A stretch of DNA of 64,000 bases, taken from positions 3,534,001 to 3,598,000 of the forward strand of contig NC_089553.1 of assembly GCF_040115645.1 (NCBI RefSeq), in the 5' to 3' direction. Below are positions 22,514 through 33,484 of this stretch, piece by piece (within the stretch, counting starts at the first letter, position 1; each line of letters begins with the position of its first letter). Under the pieces are notes generated by a model. The model searched no databases and was not told where the DNA came from. It saw nothing but the letters and a program-made list of their open reading frames with translations. This DNA is from Euwallacea fornicatus (Eukaryota; Arthropoda; Insecta; Coleoptera; Curculionidae). Made by a program: the position numbers and the translations under genes.

Positions 22514-22942
22514 ATGTCCAAGCATGCTTCAAAAGAAAGAATTAACACATCACCCAACAAGTCTCGGTCTGACACAGTGATGACAACGCCGCCGACATGT
22601 CCATATGATTTCTGGATTGGACCGACCTTCAAGCGATACCTATCAAAGTTTCATGACATTGTGCCAGTTAGTTTACAGGTTGCAGTGGTTGAAGGGACCC
22701 CAGATTCGAAGTTAGGTGCGTTTACTCATACCAGACCGAAAGTAATAAGGCGTATTCATAGATCCGTTTGGGATTGCCCAAACGAGTTAAAAATTTCTAC
22801 AAGTCGACCCAGATTTCCAAAAAAAAGCTTCAACAGGGCCCAAAGGGCTTTTAATTCGTCAGATTTCGGAGATTTGCAACGAATCGTAAATATAGTGCGG
22901 AATTATGCTAAATTGGCCAATTCCATAACTCTAAGTTTCTAA
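22514..22942 (+). CDS. Hypothetical basic protein, 142 residues
   Basis: An uninterrupted frame beginning ATG at 22514 and ending TAA at about 22942, divergent from the coiled-coil gene. The product is basic, with many Arg, Lys, Ser and Asn. It has a proline-rich early part (MTTPPTCPYDFWIGPTFKRY) and a C-terminal stretch with helical character (FGDLQRIVNIVRNYAKLANS). I recognise no domain, signal peptide or membrane segment. It does not match the transposases nearby: the mariner relic starts only at about 22975 and belongs to the middle of that enzyme. It could be a small intronless host gene, one exon of a larger gene, or a chance frame. Its length and non-repetitive composition favour the first two. 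Confidence 0.4.
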   Translation: MSKHASKERINTSPNKSRSDTVMTTPPTCPYDFWIGPTFKRYLSKFHDIVPVSLQVAVVEGTPDSKLGAFTHTRPKVIRRIHRSVWDCPNELKISTSRPRFPKKSFNRAQRAFNSSDFGDLQRIVNIVRNYAKLANSITLSF

Positions 22943-22974
22943 TCACTTCAACTCTGGGACAATGTAGTAACAAG

Positions 22975-23600
22975 ACCTAGATGGACAGAAAATGACGATT
23001 TGGGTCCGTGCCAGTGACATCACCGGCGAATTTACACAAATCAACTCTGATTCGCAAACTGACCGCTTCAAATGGGCCAAAACGACAAATTTGCTCCTCA
23101 GGTGCTATTTAGCAATCAGACGACCAAACTGGCATCAGCATCTTGGGACACGAACGGTATTTTGTTCATTGATTATCTTGAGAAAGGTAAAACTATCAAT
23201 AGGTAATATTAGATATCCTCATTGGATCGATTGAGTGTGGGTATCAAGGAAAAGGGCTTCACGTGGAAATGAAAAAAAATTGTTTCACCAGGACGATGCT
23301 TCACATCACAGCTCGTGGAAAATTGTGGTTAAATCGAATGAATGACGCTTCCGATTACTGCCTAATCCACCGCACTCTCCTAGTCTGGCTCCTAGCGACT
23401 ACTGGGTTTTTTGCGGACATCGAAAAGTTGCTCTAGGGAAGAAAGTTTGGCCGAAACGAAGAAATCGTTGCCGAAACTGGGACCAATTTTAAAAATAAAG
23501 AACATTTTTATGCAAAAAAGGCATTAAAGAGTTAGATCAGGGTCGGAATTAATGTGTCCCTCTTCAAGGAGACTGTGTTGATGAACAAACTCGAACAATA
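22975..23600 (+). pseudogene. Mariner transposase relic MarC
   Basis: Three frames carry the catalytic half of a third mariner type. About 23120-23205 reads SNQTTKLASAFWDTNGILFIDYLEKGKTINR, the strand between the first and second catalytic residues. About 23277-23335 reads KKLFHQDDASHHSSWKIVVKSNE (second aspartate in HQD). About 23345-23430 reads RFRLLPNPPHSPSLAPSDYWVFCGHRK, with the third aspartate in PSD. The first site at about 23000 is degraded. The HTH half is absent, apparently replaced by the 22514-22942 frame or lost. A possible end lies near 23600. Confidence 0.83.
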
Positions 23601-24119
23601 AAAAAAAAATGGTTTTCCCTGGTTCAACAGGAGATTTATTGAGTGACATGTTATACCTAATTGCAATGCCATTTATAACTACCAGATTATTTCCAGACTA
23701 GTGAAACATGAAGAATTATGTAGACAACTCAGCGAGTCTTGTGGATATTCCATTTAACAGTCTAGATTGAAAATTGATCGTCTAATCTAATACATCAATG
23801 GGTGCGTCGCGACCGTACCATTTAAAGGTAATGACCGCCGCGTCAGATAGAGATGATACTGTCCGACCTCGATATGCAAAAATGAGATAGGTGTGCGATT
23901 TGTTATCGTTAACATTATATGCGTGTGTAATGATGAGCGTCCTCGACGATTTCCGTGAGATTATCAGACCATCTACATAGAAGTTAAAAGTTAGAAGTTT
24001 TAATGATTTTAGCAGGGGTTGGGATCAATGGAGTTATAACTACGTGCTGGATCGACGTACCTCCTACGAAAAAAAAAAATGTTTTTGCTGCTTGTGAATG
24101 CATTGAGCAAGTATGCAGT
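23601..24119. other. No recognised gene
   Basis: AT-rich sequence between MarC and the 24.1 kb element. The 24040-24119 part may be outer terminal repeat of that element, but the match could not be extended with confidence. Confidence 0.35.
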
Positions 24120-25180
24120 GTGTCAATTTGAACTTCGATTGCTCATAACTCTGAATATCGAATTTTTTTTAAACATAAAAAAAAACGTTAAAAAAACAGG
24201 TAACTGCTGGCTGCAAGTTTCTATGTGCACTCTTAAGGGGATTCCCCAACTTTAAAATTTTTACTTACAACACCTGTCACGTGATACCTCATTTTAAAGG
24301 TCTTCATCAACTGCGCATAAATAAATAGTTTCAATAAAAAAATTTAATCTTTCCCAAGATAAAAAATTAAATTAAATTAAAAAAATGTCGACAAAAATTG
24401 TTCAAATGGTCCGCCGTTTTTTCTCAACTAAAGAATAGTCGGAACTTAACTTCTCTCACTTTTTCAAATGTGCCAGGGGTGATGGATGGACACACTTTGG
24501 TAATCCGATACTGTAAATGTGCTGCAAATTGGTTGGCTTGATTTTACAAACGATTGACTTAATGCGGCTTCAAAAAAAAAATCGAGCGATGTTAAGTCCG
24601 GTGGTCGCGGTGGCCGGCCTATTGCTCCTCTGCTACCAATCCATCTTCCAGGATCATGTTCATCTAGCCGCTGTCTTGTTTGTGGGGCATAATGCGGTGG
24701 AGCACTATCCGATTGGAGATGTAAAAGATTTTCGTCTAATCGCAGGTCATTATCGACTTACCTTTCGATCGACACACCGCTTTTGCAAATCGTTTTCAAC
24801 GCAGCACTTATATTAGAATAATTTTCGTCAATGCCGTTATTCATACTGGCAACAAGGAAGTTGAGATATAGTAAAGAAGCACGTGATTCTAGAAGATAAG
24901 AGAAAAAACACAAAAGACTTACTTTGATCAAATATTTTCAAGAGACTTTGCGAATATTTTTTAAATGTGATACTTTTGCATGAAAAATGCTGTTACTCCT
25001 CAAAAATTGAATTTTCAAATTTCAATTAGTTTTTTATACGCCCTTTACAAAGACCTTTAAAATGAGGTATCGCACTATTGGTGTTGGAACTTAACACTTT
25101 AAGGTTGGGATGCGTACGCACCTTGGGGGAGCACGTAGAAGCTCGCAGCGCACGTTAAATTGACTCCCCCTCCGTTCTGC
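24120..25180 (-). mobile_element. Long-TIR DUF4817-type element, internally reduced
   Basis: The left arm, about 24200-24310, contains CTGCAAGTTTCTATGTGC, AACTTTAAAAT and GATACCTCATTTTAAAGGTC. These recur inverted at about 25065-25170 as the GACCTTTAAAATGAGGTATC block, a TTAAGTTCCAACACC-type stretch and GAGCTTCTACGTGCT (read on the minus strand). The element is about 1.06 kb, too short for a whole transposase plus arms, so it is deleted inside. A minus-strand transposase core lies between the arms. Confidence 0.72.
24400..24640 (-). pseudogene. DUF4817-type transposase fragment
   Basis: The minus strand reads S-R-G-A-I-G-R-P-P-R-P-P-D-L-T-S-L-D-F-F at about 24580-24640. This corresponds to the I-E-W-P-P-R-S-P-D-L-T-P-L-D-F-F signature, with the third catalytic aspartate in SLDFF. 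Downstream codons are broken. Nothing of the N-terminus survives between the TIR arms. Confidence 0.65.
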
Positions 25181-27320
25181 CAAACTGATTTTTGAATGTT
25201 CCATAAAAAATTTCAATCTTTGGAGTTACAAGCGGTCCGAAGCTTCGAAATTGACGTACCGCGTGTTGCACTTCGGCTCGGCATTTCGATTTTCGGAAAT
25301 TGACAACGATTCAGAGAATTTGGCGACTCCTCCAAATTGTCGGGGGTGAAGGAAACGTCATATGAAACGTGCAAATTACTAGGGCGACAGAGGGGAAAAA
25401 TATTATTCTTTCTCAAAGCTCTTTGCCGTTCCGTCGTGGCATCATTAAAGCAAATTAAAAAACTCCTGGAGCTCGTAAATCGACTTCATCGACATTTGAA
25501 ATACGGTGCGTCTCGACGATTCAGGCAGAAGGCAGAAGACCCGACTTAATTACGCTAATTGAAAATCATACACCGAAAGGACGGTCTCAGTTTCAGATAC
25601 TCCAAATTCCTCATCAATATTCTCGATTTGCTGCGGGTACCCGAGTATCTGACAAGAGTAAGCAGTGGCAATTAAGCACCTTGAGACAACTAACCGCATA
25701 ATGAGACCTCACAAGATGGCTGCGATTAATATAAAATGAAATTGGAGAAGTTACGCAATTAAAACGACATGTCCCACTTATTAGCTTAGAGCGCCGCGGA
25801 ATGAATCCTCCTGTGTGTCGTCGCTTCATTCGTCCTATAAATCCCATAAGCGGGTCTGCAAAATTCTTTCCTTAAAAGTGCGTAATGGTCATTTACGGGC
25901 CTTGCAAGAACGAGGAATTATTCTATTCCGTTACACCTCGGGTACATCAGAGGCGTCGGGCATGTAAGATTAAATTCTTTTCATGGAATGAAGCTGTTGA
26001 CTACAGTCCCTAAGCATACTTTACGATTTTCCTCCAAAAACTACAAGCTTCAATATCCTAATAATAAAGTCATTGAGAACCCCCAGTGGTGAAATTTATA
26101 GCCGCCTAAATGGTAAATTCGTGTCTTTGTATCACACCCGGTACATGGCAACAGCCCGAGGATTCCTCTTTATACGCGGCACTCCCACATTTTAGTACAA
26201 TTCTATCAATAAAAACCTTCGAGTCGGGCTTAAACCGTATTTTATTAGATTTTCAGGCGAATAAAATTAGTTTTAATGTTATTTATCTTATGAGTTGTAA
26301 ACCATATATCCTCGAAGCGTGGTGGTCCTCAAGCGGGAGACCCACCAAGAGTGTGAGCGCATCACTTAAAATTTACGTTACGGTTTTGGTGACGCACATT
26401 CTTATCACGAGACTTTGACTTAATGAAGATATATTCGATACTTTTAAGGAGAAACTTGAATTTTTCCAAGCACGGCGATCGCTGAGCGACTTCGAATAAG
26501 AATTCTATCACGCCACAAGAGAATCGCTTCAACAAAAGCTTTGCTACGTTTTAACGAGAGAAAAACAGCATAGTTAGGCTTCTTATTTCATTCCAAGTAG
26601 GCCTAACGAAATAACGAACGCGTATCGCACGGTACACGTTAAACCACTTACACCACCTCCTTTGGAGGTACCGATTTGTTACAAAAAATTGTCTACGTGC
26701 CCGCCATATCTCCTCTTTGGCGGATACCGGCACCACAAATTAGAAACCGCTTGTTTGTAAGTTTGGTACAACCATTTAAGCTTCCAGTTTATGTCGACGA
26801 TCAGTCATCTGTTTTGTTTTTGCTACGTTAACATGGTACTTCGAGTCGAATATTAATCACAATTTAAGTTATTTGATGCATACAGGGCGATCCATTAACA
26901 ATGGGACAACCGAAAGCTGGCGATGCTGCGCGTCAAACGGTGACCACTGGAGGAAACGTGCCTCGGCGGAAACTCGATGGTTTCGGATGTACACCCCTGG
27001 CCAAAAGTTCGGATGAACTTGGGTCAGGTGTGTTTAGCAGTTGCCAAATATGGCTATTTATGCAGTTCATGTTAATATTTAACGTTTAAAGTGAAAAACA
27101 TACAAAAAATCCCCTCAATACTTCGTGACTACTGGAGTCGGTATGTCAAGCGTAAAAAAGGTCTTCCTCCGCTTATCGAAAATAGGGGATTCACCGCTCA
27201 CCTGTTATCTCCGTAATCCACGTTCAAGTTGATTGTGGTTGTTTACGTCTAAAATAGATCTGAAAGGACATTTGAAGTTACTGCCACGAGTGCTCAAGTG
27301 CGGGACACGTCGAAACCTGT
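25181..27320. other. No recognised gene
   Basis: Short frames at 25337-25549 and 26110-26418 lack domains. TACAGGGCGATCCATTAAC at 26884 looks like the end of a transposon of the CAGGG type, but I found no partner. The rest is ordinary AT-rich DNA. Confidence 0.35.
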
Positions 27321-27369
27321 CTAGAAAATGCGTGGACGAATTCTTCAACAATCCATCTGTTTAAACAAG

Positions 27370-28226
27370 TTTCAGTGCCAAAAGAGGGTTGAAATTACTA
27401 TTGAAAAACAAAGTGCGATAATCCACTCACGCGGCGAAGGATTTTCATATCGCCAAATTGCTGAAAAATCTGAAAGTTTCCTCAGAGGTATACAATCAGC
27501 CATTCACCGATTCAATCACGCGGGCAGTTTTCGCGGTCGCCCTCGTAGTGGGCGGCCTAAAGTGACCACCCCTCAAGAAGATACTCACATTGTCGTCGCC
27601 AGCAAAAGAAATGAACAGTTGACAGCACCAGAAATCCGAGCAACTTTGAACAGTACCCGGCTGAACCCCGTATCGTTAACGACAGTGACAAGGGGGATTA
27701 AAGGGGTGCATTGCTGCGAAGACACTGTTGTTGAGATTGGCAAACAATCAAAAACGTCTTCAATGGGGCCGCGAGCATCGAAGTCGGACTATTGAACGGT
27801 AGAAAAAGGTGCCGTGGATGGACAAATTAAAATCCGAAATCTTTGGCGAGTTTCCGTCAGAAGAAGTCCTTCGGAGAAAATGGCTCGGCGGCGTTTGGTG
27901 CCAACCAAAGCATGGGGGTGTTTCCATCACGGTTTGGGGATGATTCTTCGGCCACGGTATCGACGATTGCGTCGAAATTGGTGGAATCATGAAGACGGGG
28001 GGAATGTAAGAAAATCTTTCTCGAAAATGCCTTCCAATCGGGGTGCCGACTTATTAGGCGTGGGTTCGTCTTTCAGCACGACAAAGATCCCAAACGCACT
28101 TATCGCCTCTGTCGAAACTATTTGGAAGAGGAGGAGAATGCTGGAACGTTGGAGAAGATGATTTGGCCTCCACGCTCGCCTGATCTCAACCCAATCGAGT
28201 TATTATGGGAAGAATTACCTCCTGTA
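27370..28226 (+). pseudogene. Tc1-like transposase relic Tc1-E1, nearly full length
   Basis: The paired HTH region is well kept: KRVEITIEKQSAIIHSRGEGFSYRQIAEK and GRPRSGRPKVTTPQEDTHIVVASKRN at 27385-27620, then the second HTH (LTAPEIRATLNSTRLNPVSLTTVTR) to 27690. The first catalytic site has changed to W-M-D-K-L-K-S-E-I-F-G at about 27815. The second reads GFVFQHDKDPKRTYRLCRNYLEEEE at about 28055-28135. The third reads MIWPPRSPDLNPIELLWEEL at about 28155-28215, with the NPIE glutamate intact (DD34E type). Frameshifts occur near 27720 and 27930-28040. Only the last 50 or so residues are missing, cut at the junction with Tc1-E2. Confidence 0.9.
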
Positions 28227-28239
28227 TGTTACTCCACAA

Positions 28240-29020
28240 TTCGTCTAAATTTGTGGGATTTTTATTTTGAAAATTTCCTTTCATATGACTCCACAAATTT
28301 CCTGTTGGGTCGAATCTGGACTGCGTGGTGGCCAATTTAAAACATTTACCATATTATTCCTAATCCAGCTTTTGACAAGTCCTGACAAATGTTTCGGATT
28401 ATTGTCGTGCATAAATTTGTATCTCATTGGCATACGTTCATCTGCATAAAACTCCATGATAATGGAGGAGATGTCTCTGTACACAAATCGGTCCATAATA
28501 ACTGCGATTTTATACAATGGACCAACACCATATCATGAAAAAACTCCCCAAACCATTGTGTTTCCTTCGCCACGTTTTACCCTTTTAATAGTGTATCGAG
28601 GATTTAGGCTTTGACCTGGAGGGCTTCATACGAAGCGCTTTCTTTCATTACCAAAGAGATTAAACTTTGATTCTTCCCTCTAGAGAATATTTCTTTAAAA
28701 TTTAATGTCTTTATTCACGTGATCGTGTACAAATTCTAATCTATTCTTTAGATTTCGTTTGGATAGAAGTGGCTTTTTTCTAGCTAGGCATCTTCGTAGA
28801 CTTACTTGGTTTAGTCTTCTTCTGATAATTTTAATCAAAAAATGTACACGGCGTTCACATTAAAAGTATATATATTTAATTTACCCAGCTGTATTAAAAG
28901 GATCAGATTTGCTTTTTCTGGTAATCAATCTATCTAATGCTGCTGAGGTTTTGCGACTTCTAGGTACTCTTTTTTTTAGTAGTTTTGTTACCCTCCTATA
29001 GCTACAGGGCGTTATGTACG
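28240..29020 (-). pseudogene. Tc1-like transposase relic Tc1-E2
   Basis: A different Tc1 subfamily, reading left. Order on the minus strand: basic linker RVPRSRKTSAALDRLITRK at about 28940-28985, second HTH remnant RRRLNQVSLRRCLARKKPLLS at about 28745-28815, NRLEFVHDHVNKD, first catalytic region EESKFNLFGNERKR at about 28640-28690, PGQSLNPRYTIKRVKRGEGNTMVWG at 28550-28620, YKIAVIMDRFVYRDI at 28470-28515, second aspartate in FMHDNNPKHLSGLVKSWI at 28360-28420, and NWPPRSPDSTQQEICGVI at 28281-28345, where the usual N-P-I-E has become Q-Q-E. The end just past that motif is lost, facing Tc1-E1. Dead by stops and active-site change. Confidence 0.88.
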
Positions 29021-31209
29021 AGTTTTCGGGAACATTTTAAATTATCAGTAATTTTTCAAATACTGAAACCTTCATTTTTCTAACGAACGATTTGAGATCT
29101 TCTTTCTACGTCACAATGCTTGTTCCTACCTGCTAAAAAAATTGTAATAAGTAATTGATATAAGGAAACGCTTAAAAATCAAAATTCCAGAAAAAAATTG
29201 TTAATTTGTGTAATATTTTTCACAGATTATAGAAAACGTGCTATTTATTTGACCACACCAAACACCTCAAGTGAAAGATAATCGAATACGCGAAGGGAAA
29301 AATTGAGACCTTTTTTAGAAATTTTATCTTTCAGCCACAAAAATCAAAACTTGACATTTTTTGGAAAAATTTCGAAAGTTTCAACGTGCCGTTTATCGGT
29401 CCAAAAGACTCATATGGGCCCTATATGGGTGAAAGAGCCAATGGATCAAGCCCCCGTTAACTTTATTTTGGAGATTTCCGTAGACATACGGAAAATCAAA
29501 AAATATTCCGACATGACTTTTTCGTGGTAAATGAGCCTTTAGGCCCAGGATCAGGGGATGGTGTGGAATTGCCTCCAATGAAAAGGCCCTTCGGCATTAG
29601 TTTCTAATACAAGGAAACTACTTTCGACAAAGTATGCATTAGGAGGGTGTTTCTACTCTAAACTTCTTGGGGCCTCGGCAGTCACGAGGTCAGATTTGCC
29701 ATAAGAAAAGCAGGTCTGGTGCTAGACATTTTTTAATGGATTTCTTTGACTGCATTGAATTTGGATATGTACATTGAACAATAATTGTAATGAAAATGGC
29801 GACGTGCTGACAAGTGACGAATGTTTTAAACGAAATCTTTTGTAAAAGCATCATTTTTAAATCTCGCAATCGTTTTCGATCCGTCTGGCGTATTACGTGA
29901 TCGCTAAGTCCTTTTAGGGAAAGAGGTTTACCTACTGCCCAGGGCGCTTCCTTTTTCACCCATCGTGGCTCAATACCCGAAACCATAACCGCAAAGGCGC
30001 GAATTTAATTTATGCCCGGTAGAAAGTTATTGAGTCTCACTTTTTCTTTCATAAATTACCCTTAATTAATCTATTATTTAGTCATTAACACGTCGATATA
30101 ATTATGGCGACGAATTTGGTGGCCGTTAATTAGACATGGTGCTGACAGGGGACGGTGCCTCCGAGGAGACGTTTCGTCTCCAAATTTGGGGCTTTCGCCT
30201 TTTCGGGCTGATTTCGAATCAATTGTTGCATGCTCCGCTTTGAGGATTTAATCGGTAGTGACGAGTTAAAATCTGTAGAGCATTTGAAATGGGATACGAA
30301 AACAAGTTATTAAACCGTGCTAATATAGCTTTATAAATAGAAAGCTTAAGAGTAATTGTTGTATACAGTCCTCTTAATGGCATTTAATCTGTCCATTAAG
30401 CTGCAGTGTAAATGCGCCATCTTAATACCTCTTATCTGGAATACAACGTAATGGGTTAATAAACCACCCATTTCTAATTTTATCTCCGCTAATTTACCTC
30501 TCAAAGAACATTGGATTTTGTTATAAAATGTTATAATCTTGATGTCTAGGAAAAATCCACGTGTGGTCCGATTTACAGCGAGATTAATCACTACAGCGCC
30601 ATATTTTCGGAAGGTACGTGTTCAATTCTCCATTTAAAATACGAATTCAATAAATAATAGACGTTAAATTTATGCTGACCTATAGTGCGTCTGAAGTAGG
30701 TCGCGCCGTTTGGATAGAAGAAAGAAAACGTCTTGAAGGCGCCAAGGAAGAATCCGAGGGAGCCTCTTATGATGAAGGAGATTTTTTCAAAATTAGAATT
30801 ATTATGATGTGTTTATTATAAGAGCATACACGTCATCACACGAAAAACACGCAGTGTTGCCAGACTTTGCGTGGTTTTGGAGCATCTCGGATAACAGTGA
30901 ATCTTAGCAGGAACAGATGTACGTGCGACTTTGACGAAAACAAGAATGCAGACGACGCAAAGCAAAAAAAAGTTACAAAGGCAGTAAAAATTGTTTTCTG
31001 ACTTACCCTACCCCGGGGCTATAATGCATTTTTGAATCATAAACATGAAAAATCTTTCTTTTTTTTTTTAAATGAGCACGCTACTGAACTCAGCCTATTG
31101 TGCAACAGATACGTACTAGCTTTGATAAAAAACAACAATTATTAATCATATCAGAGAACTCTATTTTATAGTTGCAAACACTATTATAAGCAAATTCAAA
31201 GCAATTAAA
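29021..31209. other. No recognised gene
   Basis: AT-rich with short open frames lacking domains. The part near 30040-30240 has TTAATTA cores and a perfect 7-bp palindrome (GGAGACG TTT CGTCTCC, 30165-30181). A T run lies near 31061-31070. Confidence 0.35.
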
Positions 31210-31655
31210 TTGAATGATAAACATCAAATTCATTTCGTTTTGGTTGGAAATCTAGACGGTCAAAAATTTTCCGGACTTCCTTGGTGAACGCTTCGGACCA
31301 TATTTGAGAAACCTCTATTTTCAATTCAAGCGGTCCTATTCAGAATTTCGCCTGTGCGAAGTAATGTTCAAATTTGCATTTCGAAAGTAAATGGATGGAC
31401 CGCAATAGTCCACCAATTGAACGGCCTCCCAAATCTCCGGATCTTGCGCCCTTAGATTGTCCTCGTGGGGCACAATGAAAAATAACCTTCGTGAATCGCC
31501 TCCTCACGACCTTGAAGATCTTCGGGCCCGCATACGCGAAGCTTGTGAGGAAATAATTCCACAACAATCGAAAAATGTCCTAAGGAATGTTTTAAACAGA
31601 TGCAATAAATGTAATGAATTAAAGCGTGGGCTAGTGGAAGCTTCGGAGATGTAGG
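31210..31655 (+). pseudogene. DUF4817-type transposase C-terminal fragment
   Basis: Starts in the region between the second and third catalytic residues. About 31387-31460 reads W-M-D-R-N-S-P-P-I-E-R-P-P-K-S-P-D-L-A-P-L-D, with the third aspartate in PLD, followed by a frameshift where F-F-L-W-G would be. The tail at 31485-31655 reads ESPPHDLEDLRARIREACEE and NVLRNVLNRCNKCNELKRG, the usual C-terminal helices of this group. The first two thirds of the enzyme are missing and no TIRs were found. Confidence 0.75.
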
Positions 31656-32394
31656 TTATTAGTTTATTTATTTTATCTTTTATTCCTTTTTATGGCTATC
31701 GTGATAAAATAATAGCGTTTGCATCTGTAAATTTAGCCCCTCTGAAATAGTTAACACTTGCTGTCGTTTCATGAAATCTGACACGTGCCCATTTTAAGGA
31801 TGCCGAATTTAGCTGCGTGTTCATTTTTTCCAAAAAAAAAATCACCCTAAATCCTTTTTAACGATTTTTGACTTAGAAAACGATTTTTGCGGCATAAATA
31901 GAGCTCTTCGCGCGCTATCTTTTGAGCCCCGCCCCTTTGAAATCGAATCATGAATGCACAAGAGACAGCGGCGTTTCCATCTCAAACGGACCGCACTGTA
32001 TATACAAATGAAACTCGGAAAGAACCGGAAAACAAGAAAGGCGCGAAAATCAAGGTGTGCGTTGGAAATTTTGACAATTCAATCAAAATTCCCGAAAACG
32101 TGTGTCAACGCCGCACCAGGTTGGCCCGAAAACGGAGCAACTAAGCGCGAAGCTCGCGTTGCAACAAACAAAGACAGAGCTATATTGGTTGGTTGGCAAC
32201 AGTTCATTCTCATTTGTGACGTGAGTTTGCTCTTTATTCCAAACGGACTTATGGTCAATTATTATTGTACGAGGGAAACTGCAATGTTCCAGCACGACGT
32301 AATTTAGTGGTTAATTACTGCACCAATTGATTTGCATGAAATTAATGCCCAAAATTAAATATTATCCAGCCGAGAAAAGAGAACTAATATCTTA
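31656..32394. other. No recognised gene
   Basis: Short overlapping frames at 31950-32307 on both strands show no domain. Ordinary intergenic DNA to the left end of Tc1-B2. Confidence 0.35.
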
Positions 32395-33484
32395 TGTGAC
32401 CAGAAAAAACGCATCACCCAGTGAAAGTGTAAGTTGTTTAACCGAATTAGCTGCGTGTGTTTACGGTCGTGGACCGGAATGTGTGATAAAAAACCACAAG
32501 AACGCGAATTAATTTTATTATCGGAATTTTTTCTAGTTCAAACTGTTGTAAACAAAGATGGCTGAAGTGGCCAAAGTGCGAAGACGACCGAATTACCATC
32601 AACTGTGTGGTTTTGAAAGGGGTCGCATAATTGGGCTACCTGAGACCGAAATCGGTGGACGAATGCAAGGAAATGTTGCAAAAATAGTTCGTTGGTAGGG
32701 AAGGTGGTCCGAGAATGGTAGACGACATTGCAGAAGAGGCTCTGGATGACCTAGACAGAGCGAGAAGGAAGGGGACTGCGGCAGCTCGCTCTTAGAGATC
32801 GACACAGTGCATCCAGATCGATAAGAAATATTTTTTTGGGAGAGATGGGCTATAGAGTCTCAATGCCCTCCACATATCTCTGCATTCCTTACTGTGAGCT
32901 AATGTCACATCGCCCGAGATAACTTCTCCCTCTAACCGACCCTCATGGTGCCCTTAGATTGGAATGGAGAATGGATTAGAGTGTAACGTCTCCTGCCAAA
33001 TACAAATTTTGCCTATGAACCTGTTTAATGGTATATCCTAGAACGGTTTACTGTACCGTACATTCGATTAAACAATGTCACGTTCCAACAAGATAACCGT
33101 CGCCTTCACGTTGTCGCGGTTACACGATCAATAGGCCCAGACCACTATTCTCCCATGGCCCGACATGTCACCCATTGAACATATCTAGAATATGAGGCGT
33201 CGACGGTCGGGGATGCTTCCCAACCCTTCATTGAACTTGCGACAACTGCGTGATGACATTACAAGTTGCTTGTGATGAAATATCTCAGGACTCACACCGT
33301 ACAAGCATGCCCAGGTAAACCGCAGAGTGTATTCGTTTAGGAGGAGGGCAACCCATTGCCGAATTTCCATTGTACATGAAAGTGAATAAAGTGTTATGAA
33401 TCGTTATTCTTAACGCCACAGATATTGGCCTCAAATTCGGTTAAGAAATTTCCACTTTTACTGGGTGATGCGTTTTTTGTCACA
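32395..33484 (+). mobile_element. Tc1-like element Tc1-B2 (complete ends, dead)
   Basis: Terminal inverted repeats of about 55-60 bp. The left begins TGTGACCAGAAAAAACGCAT and the right ends GCGTTTTTTGTCACA. A TA precedes the left end. The length of about 1.09 kb is short for Tc1 (usually 1.3-1.7 kb), because the middle of the transposase is missing. It is the fuller of the two B copies and shows what was deleted in Tc1-B1. Confidence 0.88.
32558..33260 (+). pseudogene. Tc1-like transposase relic (Tc1-B2)
   Basis: ATG at 32558 starts MAEVAKVRRRPNYHQLCGFERGR, the typical opening and first HTH of this subfamily. The DNA-binding half continues through C-R-R-G-S-G-x-P-R-x-T-E-R-E-R-R-x-x-R-Q-L-A-L-R-D-R-type sequence and VSMPTISLHS-type remnants to about 32900. 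The region holding the first catalytic aspartate is gone, the reading passing from R-L-E-W-R-M-D at about 32960 into 3' material. The second site is damaged (F-Q-Q-D-N-R-R-L-H at about 33085), and the third keeps PDMSPIEHI at about 33165. Stops and frameshifts throughout. Confidence 0.82.
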
